A stretch of 64,000 bases of DNA from Gordonia zhenghanii (lineage in GTDB: Bacteria > Actinomycetota > Actinomycetes > Mycobacteriales > Mycobacteriaceae), in the NCBI RefSeq assembly GCF_021738965.1, contig NZ_JAKKOQ010000015.1, positions 1 to 64,000 on the forward strand, written 5' to 3'. The notes below the pieces were generated by a model. The model was not told where the DNA came from. It saw only the letters and a list, made by a program, of their open reading frames with translations, and ran no database searches. Position 1 is the first letter of the stretch, and each line of letters starts with the position of its first letter. Below are positions 27,040 through 35,282 of the stretch, in pieces. The position numbers were made by a program, and so were the translations under genes.

Positions 27040-28811
27040 GCATCGCCGATTCGTCACCCCGGTCCGCTCTGGCCGTCGCCGACTGGCGACGAACGTCCCG
27101 TCATCTCGTCACACGGCTACGACAACGCAGACTCCCGCTCCTCGCGGTGCTCGTCACGATGGCAGGCGCAGGCGCGTTCGGTCTGGTGACCCCTCGACTC
27201 CTCGGGTCGGTGGTCGACCTGGTCGCCCACGGCGGCGACACCGCCGAAGTCCTCAGTCGCGTCGGTTGGATGGCCGCCGCCGCGATCGCGGCAGCGGTGT
27301 GCGCAGGTCTCGGCATCGCGACCGCTGCCTCGGTGTTCGAATCGGTCCTGGCGGCATTGCGCGAGGACATGATCGAGAAAGTCCTGGGTCTGCCGATCGC
27401 GCGTGTCGAAGAAGTCGGCAGCGGCGACGTTCTGTCGCGCGCGACAGATGACGTCGACAAGGTGGGCGAAGCCATCGGCAAAGCTCTGCCCTCGGTTCTG
27501 ATGTCCGGTGCAGGAGTGGTTGTCACGGTGATCGGACTGGCCGCGCTCGACTGGCGGTTCCTGCTTGTCGTCGTCGCAATCCTGCCGATCTATCTCACGA
27601 CCGGCCGGACCTATCTGCGGCTGGCTCCGCCGGTGTACGCACAGGAGCGGGTCGCCGCAGCCGATCGGGCGCACCACGTTCTGGGGCCGGTCCAGGGGCT
27701 GCCGACCGTCCGCGCCTTCGATCTGGGCGCACGGTTGAGCGTGCGTATCGATGCCAACTCGTGGGCGGTGGTCGCCCGGTCGATGGAGGCAGCGGTCCTG
27801 AGATCACGTCTGTTCGGGCGGTTGAACCTGGCCGAACTGATCGGCATGTCCGTCATCCTTGCGGTCGGGTTCGTCCTCGTCGGCGACGGTTCACTCACCG
27901 TCGGCGCTACCACTGCGGCGATGCTGTTCTTCCTGGCGATGTTCGAGCCGATCGGACGACTCATGTACGTGCTCGACGACCTGCAGTCCGGTGCCGCAGC
28001 TCTCGGCCGCATCGTCGGCGTGCTCGACGAGACGACTCCGACGTCGGCCGACGCGACCTCTGATGACGACGGATCCGGGCTCGTCGCCGAGCGGATCGAG
28101 TTCGGCTACACCGCCGGGCACCCGATCCTCGACGACGTGTCGGTCACGATCCGGCCGCAGGAGCACGTCGCACTCGTCGGCGTGTCCGGAGCGGGGAAGA
28201 GCACGCTCGCGGCTGTGCTCGCAGGCATCCATCCGCCGACCGCGGGCACCGTCCGGCTCGGCGGCGTCGAAGTGGCGACCATGCGCGATGCGGCACGTGC
28301 GCACCGCATCGCGCTCCTGACCCAGGAAGTCCACGTCTTTACGGGCACGCTCCGCGACGACCTCCTTCTCGGTGATCCCGACGCGGACGACGAACGCGTG
28401 TGGCAGGCGCTGGAGAAGTCGGGGGCCGCCGACTGGGTCCGAACCCTCGACGACGGGCTGGGCACCGTAGTCGGCGCCCACGGCCACGAGATCGACTCGA
28501 TGACCCAGCAGCAGTTGGCACTCGCTCGGATCGACCTCCTCGACGCCGACCTCGTGATCGTCGACGAGGCGACCGCGGATGCGGGAAGCGCGGGTGCCGG
28601 ACGGCTGGAAGAGGCTGCGGCCACCGTGCTCGCGGGTCGGTCCGCGTTGATCATCGCGCATCGACTCAGCCAGGCCGCGGCGGCGGACCGGATCCTTCAC
28701 CTCGACTCGGGTCGGGTCGTCGAGAGTGGAAGCCACGACGAGTTGGTCGCGGCCGGCGGCGGCTACAGCGAGATCTGGGCGGCGTGGATGCGCGGTCGCG
28801 ACGAACTGTGA
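27036..28811 (+). CDS. ABC exporter half-transporter with degenerate signature (subunit 2)
   Basis: The 591-residue partner has a six-helix membrane domain and an ATPase with an intact Walker A VGVSGAGKSTLAAVLAG (from about residue 382), a Walker B LVIVDEATADAGS with catalytic Glu, and the switch histidine IIAHRLSQA. Its signature is SMTQQQLALARI instead of LSGGQ. In the head-to-tail dimer, this Walker A/B faces the intact signature of subunit 1, leaving one working and one dead ATP site. The ATG overlaps the upstream stop by 4 bp. An open frame extends 391 codons upstream in the same phase, but that part lies inside subunit 1 and is not coding. Confidence 0.88.
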   Translation: MSIADSSPRSALAVADWRRTSRHLVTRLRQRRLPLLAVLVTMAGAGAFGLVTPRLLGSVVDLVAHGGDTAEVLSRVGWMAAAAIAAAVCAGLGIATAASVFESVLAALREDMIEKVLGLPIARVEEVGSGDVLSRATDDVDKVGEAIGKALPSVLMSGAGVVVTVIGLAALDWRFLLVVVAILPIYLTTGRTYLRLAPPVYAQERVAAADRAHHVLGPVQGLPTVRAFDLGARLSVRIDANSWAVVARSMEAAVLRSRLFGRLNLAELIGMSVILAVGFVLVGDGSLTVGATTAAMLFFLAMFEPIGRLMYVLDDLQSGAAALGRIVGVLDETTPTSADATSDDDGSGLVAERIEFGYTAGHPILDDVSVTIRPQEHVALVGVSGAGKSTLAAVLAGIHPPTAGTVRLGGVEVATMRDAARAHRIALLTQEVHVFTGTLRDDLLLGDPDADDERVWQALEKSGAADWVRTLDDGLGTVVGAHGHEIDSMTQQQLALARIDLLDADLVIVDEATADAGSAGAGRLEEAAATVLAGRSALIIAHRLSQAAAADRILHLDSGRVVESGSHDELVAAGGGYSEIWAAWMRGRDEL

Positions 28812-28835
28812 GCCCGGCTGTGCCAGGCTGGGTGA

Positions 28836-29981
28836 ATGGACCCGACTCTCGCTGACGTCATGCCGTCCGTTGCAGCGGCGTTCGGCATCGACGGACCGAA
28901 TCCGCTCGCCCTGGGATCGGAGAGGGACGTGGTGGTCCTGCTCGTCGACGGGTTGGGCAGCGAACTCGTCGCACGGTCGGCAGACGACGCTCCGACGCTG
29001 GCCGCCCACATCCGGGCGACACTGCGCGCGGGATTCCCGGCCACCACGGCGACGAGCCTGACGAGTCTCGCCGTGGGTGCGCCGTGCGCGGTGCATGGAG
29101 TGATCGGATACTCGTTCGCCGTCCGCAATCCGGAGACACGTAGCCCGCGGACGCTCAATGCGTTGCGGTGGCGGTTCGACACCGCAGACGGACCGGACGC
29201 CCGCGACGGAGCCGAACCCGAATCGGTACAGCCCGTGACCAGCGTTCTGCAGCGTCTCGCGGCGTCCGAGGTGGACGTGCACTACGTCGTACCGGGGTAT
29301 CAGGCGAGATCCGGGCTCACTCGTGCGGCGTTCCGCGCCACGGGCGTCGTCCACGAGGCCGCCGACCTCGACGAAGTGCGCGATGGGATCCTCGCCGTCG
29401 CACGCGGGTCGAGTCGCCGATCCGCGCATCGTCGCTTCGCTTACGCGTACTACCCAGGACTCGATATGGCCGGGCATCTGCACGGGCCCGAGAGTCCCGA
29501 GTGGCACGACGAGCTTCGCGCCGTCGACGCGATGGTCGCCGACTTGTTCAGCGAGCTGCCGCCGACGTGCACGCTGCTCGTCACCGGCGATCACGGAATG
29601 ATCAGTGCGGGTGTCCGAGTGGACCTCGACGCAACGCCCGACCTGCACCGGGGTGTGCGGACGATCGCGGGGGAGGCGCGTGTGCGTCATGTGTATCTCG
29701 ATGCGCCGACCGCCCGTGCCGACATCGTCGACACCTGGACCGGGGTCGTGGGCGATCACGCCCGTATCGCCACCCGCGAGCAGGCGTTCGACGAACGCTG
29801 GTTCGGTCCGCAGACGCCGGGACCCGGCGTCGCCGAACGGATCGGCGACGTCATCGCGGTCGCGCAGAACGACTCCGTCCTCATCCGCCCCGAATCCGAG
29901 CCGATGGAGTCGGCGATGATCGGCCACCACGGGGCGTGGACCGCCGATGAGCAGTTCGTTCCGCTCGTGGTGAACCGGTGA
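28836..29981 (+). CDS. Type I phosphodiesterase / nucleotide pyrophosphatase family protein
   Basis: The 381-residue protein has the alkaline-phosphatase-superfamily core of PF01663-type phosphodiesterases: DVVVLLVDGLGSELVA (first metal Asp), PATTATSLTSLAVGAPCAVH (nucleophile region), YAYYPGLDMAGHLHGPES, LLVTGDHGMIS (metal Asp-His) and a final IGHHGAW. There is no signal peptide, so it probably acts in the cytoplasm on a phosphodiester or phosphonate. It follows the ABC pair by 24 bp and overlaps the MFS gene by 4 bp, placing it in the iron-boxed operon. Its link to the transporters is unknown. Confidence 0.85.
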   Translation: MDPTLADVMPSVAAAFGIDGPNPLALGSERDVVVLLVDGLGSELVARSADDAPTLAAHIRATLRAGFPATTATSLTSLAVGAPCAVHGVIGYSFAVRNPETRSPRTLNALRWRFDTADGPDARDGAEPESVQPVTSVLQRLAASEVDVHYVVPGYQARSGLTRAAFRATGVVHEAADLDEVRDGILAVARGSSRRSAHRRFAYAYYPGLDMAGHLHGPESPEWHDELRAVDAMVADLFSELPPTCTLLVTGDHGMISAGVRVDLDATPDLHRGVRTIAGEARVRHVYLDAPTARADIVDTWTGVVGDHARIATREQAFDERWFGPQTPGPGVAERIGDVIAVAQNDSVLIRPESEPMESAMIGHHGAWTADEQFVPLVVNR

Positions 29982-31147
29982 ATCGCGCCGCGGTCGCGGC
30001 GACGGCGTTCGCGTTCCTCATCGCCATGGTCGGTACCACGATCCCGACCGCGCTGTACCCGATCTACGCCGACGACCTCGGGTTCTCGTCGTTGACGGTG
30101 ACCGTCCTGTTCGCCGTGTACGCGTGCGGCGTGTTCGTGGCACTCCTCCTGTTCGGAACGCTGTCCGATCAGATCGGGCGACGACCAGTGCTCGTCGCGT
30201 CTCTGGCCTTCGCGATCGTCAGCGCGGCGGTGTTTCTGGCGCCGGCGAGTCTGACGACCCTCGTCTCGGGGCGTGTCCTCTCCGGAGTGAGCGCGGGCTT
30301 GATGACGGGCGCCGGCACGGCGGCGATCGTCGACCTGTTCCCGAGCGAGCGTCGTGCGAGGGCAGGCGCGTTGGCCGTCGCCGCCAATTCCGGCGGCCTC
30401 GGGATCGGCAACTTGATGGGCGGCGTGATCGCGGACGTCAGTTCGTCGCCGCTCGTCGTCCCATTCGTCGCGCACCTCGTTCTCGCCGCGCTCGCGCTCG
30501 TCGGAATGCACCGGTACGGACAGGCTCCCGGTCCGCGGCGCGGGTGGCGGCTCCGGATCCAGCGGCTGCGCGTGCCAACCGAGATCCGCGGGGCGTTCAC
30601 CCGGGGGAGCCTGGCCGCGGGCGCAGGCTTCGCGTCGAGCGGGGTGCTCACTGCGGTGACCGGACTCTTCCTCGCGAACGACCTCGATCTGCACGCGCAC
30701 TGGCTGACGGGCTTCGTCGTGTTCCTGGTGTTCGCCTCGGTGGCGTCCGGACAACTGCTGGCGCGGCGGATCCCGCAGCGGACGGCGTTGCCTGCAGCCT
30801 GCGCAGGCATGGTCGTCGCCTCCGGTTTTCTGGCGTGGGCGTTGGCCGGGCCTGCGCTCGGACCGCTGATCGTGTCGGCCGTCTGTGTGGGGGTGTCCTG
30901 TGGTGTGTCCATGAACGTCGCGTTGGCGACGACTGTCGAACTGGTTCCGACGGCGTTCCGCGGTGGTGTCTCGTCAGCGTTCTTCACGGTCATCTACATC
31001 ATGCTGGCGTTCCCCGCGATCGGTGTCGGAGTCGCGGCGGACTCGCTCGGCCTCCGTGACGCGGGCCTGATCTTCGCCGGACTCGTCGCGGTGCTCGCCG
31101 GGGCCGTGGGTCTCGCAGAGTATTCGCATTCTCGCGTTCGGCGCTGA
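29978..31147 (+). CDS. MFS transporter
   Basis: The 389-residue protein has 12 predicted helices and the MFS motif LFGTLSDQIGRRPVLVASL between helices 2 and 3, plus VLSGVSAGLMTGAGTAAIVD in helix 4. It is likely a drug/proton antiporter type or a siderophore exporter. The GTG start overlaps the phosphodiesterase stop (GTGA). It is the last gene of a four-gene operon starting at the iron box. A short AGCCT/AGGCT hairpin (31147-31160) follows before the convergent ABC gene. Confidence 0.88.
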   Translation: MNRAAVAATAFAFLIAMVGTTIPTALYPIYADDLGFSSLTVTVLFAVYACGVFVALLLFGTLSDQIGRRPVLVASLAFAIVSAAVFLAPASLTTLVSGRVLSGVSAGLMTGAGTAAIVDLFPSERRARAGALAVAANSGGLGIGNLMGGVIADVSSSPLVVPFVAHLVLAALALVGMHRYGQAPGPRRGWRLRIQRLRVPTEIRGAFTRGSLAAGAGFASSGVLTAVTGLFLANDLDLHAHWLTGFVVFLVFASVASGQLLARRIPQRTALPAACAGMVVASGFLAWALAGPALGPLIVSAVCVGVSCGVSMNVALATTVELVPTAFRGGVSSAFFTVIYIMLAFPAIGVGVAADSLGLRDAGLIFAGLVAVLAGAVGLAEYSHSRVRR

Positions 31148-31170
31148 GCCTCTTCAGGCTGGGACGAACA

Positions 31171-32628
31171 TCAGGTTGCGACGAACCGGCCGAGTCGAGT
31201 CTCCAACGGTCCCTGGAGCGTCGAGAGCACCAGGCAGATCGCCCAGTAGTAGACGGCGGCCGTCACGTATAGGGCCAAGAACTCGAAGGTGGGAGCCGCC
31301 GCGATCTGAGCGACTCGCAACAACTCGGTCACCAGGATCGTCGACGCCAGAGACGTGTCCTTGACCAACGAGATCAACGTGTTCGACAAACCGGGAACCG
31401 CGATGCGAGCCGCCTGCGGAAGCACGATGAAACGCATCGTCGATCGGTAGTTCATCCCGACGGTGAGCGCAGCCTCGGTCTGGCCCTTCGGCACCGACAT
31501 GATGGCGCCGCGGATGACCTCGGCCGCATAGCCGCCGACGTTCAATGAGAACGCGACGACGGCAGCCGGGAACGGCGGCACCTTGAGCCCGAGCTCGGGA
31601 AGCGCATAGAAGATGATGAACAACTGCACCAGCAGCGGCGTTCCGCGCACCACTGAGATGTAGGCCCGAGCCGCCCACGCGGCCAGTCGGTTGTCGGCGA
31701 TGCGAGCCAGTGCGACGACGATCGCGATCGCCAGACCGACGGCGAAACTGATCGCGGCCAACGGGATCGTCGTCGTGACCGTCGCCTTCGCCATCGGCCA
31801 CAGGTTGTCGCTCACGAGTTCCCACGTCGATCGCGGTTGCGCGGGCGTTGCGCCCGAACCGCTGGCGTCGGCTTCCAGATACTTCTGCGAGATCCGCGTC
31901 AGCGTACCGTCGGCGCGCAACTCGTCGATCGCGCCGTCGATATCGTCGACGAGCGGGTCGTCTTTGCGTAACGCGAACGCTTGCTCGCTCTTGCTCCCGG
32001 TGTTCCCGGCGATCTTGACGGACTTGTCGCCGGTCTCGGCGAGATAGGCGTACACCGCGATGCTGTCGTTGACGGTCGCGTCGACGCGACCCTGCTTGAG
32101 CAGAGTGATCGCCTGGGTGAAGCCTTCGACCGTCTGAACTCGGGCACCGGCCTCCCGGGCGACGTCTGTCCAGTTGGCGGTAGCCGTCTGCGCGGACGTC
32201 CGGCCGGCGAGATCGTCGAGGGACGTGATCGTGTCGTCGTCGGCTCGCGTCACGATCACGCCTTCGCCGACCGCGTACGGCGTCGACATCGAATACTCGG
32301 CTTCTCGTTCGGGTGTGGTCGTCACCTGGTTCGCGACCACGTCGAACCTGCCTGCACCGAGTGCCGCGAAGATCGAATCCCACGGCGCCTCGACGAACTC
32401 AGCGCGTTTGCCGAGTTTGTCAGCGACGGCGTTCGCCACGTCGACGTCGTATCCGACGAGTTCGCCGTTGCTCTGATCGTGGTAACTGAACGGACTGTAG
32501 GTGCCTTCGGTGCCGAACCTGATCACATCCGAGTCGGACGAACCGCTGGCTGAACACGCCGACGTCAGCGCGAGAACCGCGAAGAGCACAGCCAGAAGCG
32601 GCGCGATGGCGCGCATGCGGGACGTCAT
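31171..32628 (-). CDS. Amino-acid type ABC transporter: binding protein fused to permease
   Basis: The 485-residue product starts with a lipoprotein signal (AVLALTSACSASG, lipid Cys25). It continues as a polar amino acid binding protein (FGTEGTYSPFSYHDQSNGEL to LEADASGSG) and, from about residue 270, as a His/Glu/Gln/Arg/opine-type permease with the loop SLNVGGYAAEVIRGAIMSVP. Such binding protein-permease fusions (as in the GlnPQ type) tether the receptor to the pore. The ATPase partner is not in this window. The longer frame up to 32796 is excluded because the signal peptide begins at MTSRMRAIAP. The substrate is probably an amino acid; the motif does not decide which. Confidence 0.9.
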   Translation of the reverse strand: MTSRMRAIAPLLAVLFAVLALTSACSASGSSDSDVIRFGTEGTYSPFSYHDQSNGELVGYDVDVANAVADKLGKRAEFVEAPWDSIFAALGAGRFDVVANQVTTTPEREAEYSMSTPYAVGEGVIVTRADDDTITSLDDLAGRTSAQTATANWTDVAREAGARVQTVEGFTQAITLLKQGRVDATVNDSIAVYAYLAETGDKSVKIAGNTGSKSEQAFALRKDDPLVDDIDGAIDELRADGTLTRISQKYLEADASGSGATPAQPRSTWELVSDNLWPMAKATVTTTIPLAAISFAVGLAIAIVVALARIADNRLAAWAARAYISVVRGTPLLVQLFIIFYALPELGLKVPPFPAAVVAFSLNVGGYAAEVIRGAIMSVPKGQTEAALTVGMNYRSTMRFIVLPQAARIAVPGLSNTLISLVKDTSLASTILVTELLRVAQIAAAPTFEFLALYVTAAVYYWAICLVLSTLQGPLETRLGRFVAT

Positions 32629-32749
32629 AGAGCAAGTAAACCCGCGGGTGGTGCCGGAACCGGGGAGGTGCGACACGCGCGGTTCGTCGACTGTGCCAGG
32701 CGTGCGCCTCTCCGGACCCCGGAGCCGAGCTCCGTGGAACACTGGAGTC

Positions 32750-33247
32750 ATGTCGCATGCCGCTCCACACCGTCTCAGGACAGCGACCGTGATCACCGTG
32801 TCCGACCGCTGCTCGACCGGTGCCGCGGTCGACCGGTCCGGCCCGCTGGTCGTCGATCAACTGGCAGACTCAGGATGGGACGCGGACGTGACGGTGGTGC
32901 CCGACGAGATCGCCGACATCGCGGAAGCGATCCGTACGGCCGTCGACGCAGGCTCGCGGCTGGTGGTGACGACCGGAGGCACCGGCATCGCTGCCCGCGA
33001 TGTGACGCCGGAGGCCACGTCGCCGCTCTTGGAACGTGAACTGCCGGGCATCGCAGACGCGGTGCGAGCCGTCGGTGTGGCGAGCCTTCCTCAGGCCATG
33101 CTCTCGCGTGGTGTCGCAGGCGTCGTCGGACAGTCGCTGGTGGTGAACCTGGCGGGTTCGACCGGAGCGGTCCGCGACGGCGTCCCGGTGATCCTGCAGA
33201 TCGCCGACCACGTCGTCTCTCAGCTGGATGGAGGCGACCACGAATGA
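32750..33247 (+). CDS. mog: Molybdopterin adenylyltransferase, MogA/MoaB family
   Basis: The 165-residue protein adenylylates molybdopterin before molybdenum insertion by MoeA. Diagnostic segments are ATVITVSDRCSTGAAVDRSG, LVVTTGGTGIAARDVTPEAT and RGVAGVVGQSLVVNLAGSTG. The order mog-moaE with moaA/moaD nearby matches the second moa locus of mycobacteria. Start ATG at 32750 gives the family length; a longer frame from 32501 overlaps the divergent ABC gene. It overlaps moaE by 4 bp. Confidence 0.92.
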   Translation: MSHAAPHRLRTATVITVSDRCSTGAAVDRSGPLVVDQLADSGWDADVTVVPDEIADIAEAIRTAVDAGSRLVVTTGGTGIAARDVTPEATSPLLERELPGIADAVRAVGVASLPQAMLSRGVAGVVGQSLVVNLAGSTGAVRDGVPVILQIADHVVSQLDGGDHE

Positions 33248-33669
33248 TCGTGTCCGCGTCGTTGAGCGACGAGCCGTTGGACGTCGCCGCACACCTGGAC
33301 GCCGTCGCGTCCCCGAGCGTCGGCGCCACTGCATTGTTCGTCGGGACCGTTCGAGACAACGATCCCGACGCCGCAGGCAGCGTCGTCCTGCTGGAATACA
33401 GTGCACACCCCGACGCGGCCGAGATCCTGGCGCGGATCGCCGAATCGGTCGACACGCCGGAGGTGCGGGTCGCGGTGAGTCATCGCGTCGGTGACCTCAA
33501 TGTCGGTGGCGTGGCGATCGTGTGCGCGGTGTCGTCGGTGCACCGTGCCCAGGCGTACGAGGTGAATCGGGAATTGGTGGAGCGAGTCAAAGCCGAACTG
33601 CCCGTGTGGAAGAAGCAGGTCGAGTCCGACGGCACGTCCGCGTGGGTCGGCTTGGGAGGTCTGACATGA
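33244..33669 (+). CDS. moaE: Molybdopterin synthase catalytic subunit
   Basis: MoaE transfers sulfur from the MoaD C-terminus onto cyclic pyranopterin monophosphate to make molybdopterin. The 141-residue protein shows ATALFVGTVRDNDPDAAGSV, LEYSAHPDAAEILARIAE, HRVGDLNVGGVAIVCAVSS with HRAQAYEV, and the catalytic-lysine segment ELPVWKKQVESDG. ATGA overlaps join it to mog and moaA. Its partner moaD is the convergent small gene at 34804. Confidence 0.94.
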   Translation: MIVSASLSDEPLDVAAHLDAVASPSVGATALFVGTVRDNDPDAAGSVVLLEYSAHPDAAEILARIAESVDTPEVRVAVSHRVGDLNVGGVAIVCAVSSVHRAQAYEVNRELVERVKAELPVWKKQVESDGTSAWVGLGGLT

Positions 33670-34694
33670 GTGCGCAGCTCGTCGATCGATTCGGCCGCGT
33701 GCACCGCGATCTGCGGATCTCGTTGACCGACAAGTGCAATTTGAGGTGCACGTACTGCATGCCTGCCGAAGGCGTGCCGTGGATCGCGAAACAGAACCTG
33801 TTGACTACCGACGAGATCGAACGGGTCGGTCGCGTGTTCGCGAGTCTGGGCATCGACGAGGCTCGGCTGACCGGCGGTGAGCCGCTGCTGCGTCCGGACG
33901 CGGTGGACGTGGTGCGTCGCCTCGCGGCGCTGCCGACCGGCGGTGGGCAGACAGACGGGGGGCCGACGGACCGGGGGCGGATGCGCGTGTCGATGACCAC
34001 GAACGCACTCGGTCTGGCCGGCGTGATGGACGATCTCGTCGACGCAGGTCTGGAACGCCTCAACATCAGCATCGACACGCTCGACCCGGAACGGTTTCAC
34101 GCGCTGACGCGCCGTGACCGCCTCGACGATGTGCTCGCGGGGATCCGCGCAGCGCAGCGCTCCGGACTGCGTCCGCTGAAGCTGAACACGGTCGCGATGC
34201 GCGGGGTCAACGACGACGAGTTCGTGGATCTCGTGCGGTTCGCCCGCGAGCACGACGCGCAGTTGCGGTTCATCGAGCAGATGCCGTTGGACGCCGGGCA
34301 CATCTGGTCGCGAGCGGAGATGGTCGACGGGCGGGAGATCCTGGACCGACTGGCTGAGGAGTTCACTCTCGAACCACTCGGGGAACGCGGCTCGGATCCC
34401 GCGGAAGTGTTCCGGGTCGACGGCGGCTCGACGACGGTCGGGGTGATCGCCTCCGTGACGGCCCCGTTCTGCGGGTCATGTGACCGTGTCCGGATCACTG
34501 CGGACGGACAACTGCGCAACTGCCTGTTCGCGCGCGACGAATCCGACCTTCTCGGCTTGTTGCGGTCGGGCGGCTCGGACGCCGACCTCGCCGCGATGAT
34601 CCGGCGGTCTATCGGGGACAAGCGCGAGGGGCACGGAATCGACGGGCCCAACTTCCTCCAGCCCGACCGACCGATGTCGGCCATCGGCGGGTGA
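33666..34694 (+). CDS. moaA: GTP 3',8-cyclase MoaA
   Basis: MoaA is the radical-SAM enzyme that starts cofactor synthesis by rearranging GTP. The N-terminal cluster motif DKCNLRCTYCM has Cys24, Cys28 and Cys31. The C-terminal cluster is APFCGSCDRVRITADGQLRNC, and the protein ends with the Gly-Gly tail (SAIGG) needed for GTP turnover in this family. The 342-residue length is normal, apart from a short Gly/Asp/Thr-rich insertion near residues 94-107 (GGGQTDGGPTDRG). The ATG overlaps the moaE stop by 4 bp. A longer upstream frame is a shadow. Confidence 0.95.
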   Translation: MSAQLVDRFGRVHRDLRISLTDKCNLRCTYCMPAEGVPWIAKQNLLTTDEIERVGRVFASLGIDEARLTGGEPLLRPDAVDVVRRLAALPTGGGQTDGGPTDRGRMRVSMTTNALGLAGVMDDLVDAGLERLNISIDTLDPERFHALTRRDRLDDVLAGIRAAQRSGLRPLKLNTVAMRGVNDDEFVDLVRFAREHDAQLRFIEQMPLDAGHIWSRAEMVDGREILDRLAEEFTLEPLGERGSDPAEVFRVDGGSTTVGVIASVTAPFCGSCDRVRITADGQLRNCLFARDESDLLGLLRSGGSDADLAAMIRRSIGDKREGHGIDGPNFLQPDRPMSAIGG

Positions 34695-34695
34695 G

Positions 34696-34800
34696 GGGGT
34701 CTCGACCAGCGGCAGGGGTCTCGACTCCGCTCGACCGGCGGTTAGGGGCTCGACCGGCGGTTGGGGGCTCGACCAGAGGTGGGGGTCTCGACCGGCAGGG
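34696..34800. repeat. CTCGACC-type intergenic repeat cluster between moaA and moaD
   Basis: About five irregular units of the form GGGTCTCGACCAGCGGCAG or GGGGCTCGACCGGCGGTT occur in a row, one of them with an added TCGACTCCGC segment that matches the element at 6761-6770. The cluster fills the whole gap between the convergent moaA and moaD genes. Its inverted parts could form a terminator. It belongs to the same family as the arrays at 671-865 and 6739-6820. Confidence 0.75.
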
Positions 34801-34803
34801 AGG

Positions 34804-35040
34804 TCAGCCGCCGGCGAACGGGGGGAGGACGTCGACGGTCGAGGAGTCGGCGGCGACCGCGGTGTCGTCGGTGCGCACTCCGTCGACCATCAACGAGCAG
34901 CGGCCGAGCACGGCGGCGAACTCGGGGCCGTGCTCGTCGGCCAGCGCGGCACGGAGGGCAGCGAGCGACAGCGGGCCGTCGAACTCCTGGTCGCGACGCC
35001 CGGCCGCGTCGGCTGCTCCGGCGAAGTAGCGGATCTTCAT
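34804..35040 (-). CDS. moaD: Molybdopterin synthase sulfur carrier subunit
   Basis: MoaD is the ubiquitin-like sulfur carrier of molybdopterin synthase. The 78-residue protein begins MKIRYFAGAADAAGRRDQEF and ends in VDVLPPFAGG. The terminal Gly-Gly is adenylated and thiocarboxylated by MoeZ (37544-38617). It overlaps the next gene upstream in the minus-strand operon by 4 bp (ATGA). The length is normal. Confidence 0.94.
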   Translation of the reverse strand: MKIRYFAGAADAAGRRDQEFDGPLSLAALRAALADEHGPEFAAVLGRCSLMVDGVRTDDTAVAADSSTVDVLPPFAGG

Positions 35041-35282
35041 TCGGCGCGTTCCTGGACGAGGCGGGCGATGATGGCTTGTGCCTCGTCGACCGACATTCCG
35101 TCGGCGACGGCGAGGCCGACTAGATAGGTCGTGATCGGCCCGGCGGGACGGGCCACACCGTGCGCGACGTCGCGAGTCAGATCGAGGAGTGTGCGCAGCG
35201 GGACGTCGACGTCGCCGAGGCCGAGGGCAGGGGCGAGGTCGGCGATCCAGCTGTCGAGGTTCGGCACGGGTCTGTCGGTCAT
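35037..35282 (-). CDS. DUF6457-type small protein linked to mobA
   Basis: The 81-residue protein ([20 protein letters not shown] to AQAIIARLVQERAE) is mostly helical, with LRTLLDLTRDVAHGVARPAG and TTYLVGLAVADGMSVDEAQA. It resembles the DUF6457 family found beside or fused to MobA in actinobacteria. Its function is unknown, and it has no catalytic motif that I recognise. It is locked between moaD and mobA with 4-bp overlaps on both sides, so it is made with them and may help nucleotide attachment or client delivery. Confidence 0.75.
   Translation of the reverse strand: MTDRPVPNLDSWIADLAPALGLGDVDVPLRTLLDLTRDVAHGVARPAGPITTYLVGLAVADGMSVDEAQAIIARLVQERAE

Noticed and set aside
27891-29930. 679-codon minus-strand frame
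   Set aside because: It is antisense to the ABC subunit 2 and phosphodiesterase genes, with His/Arg-rich shadow composition and no motif.
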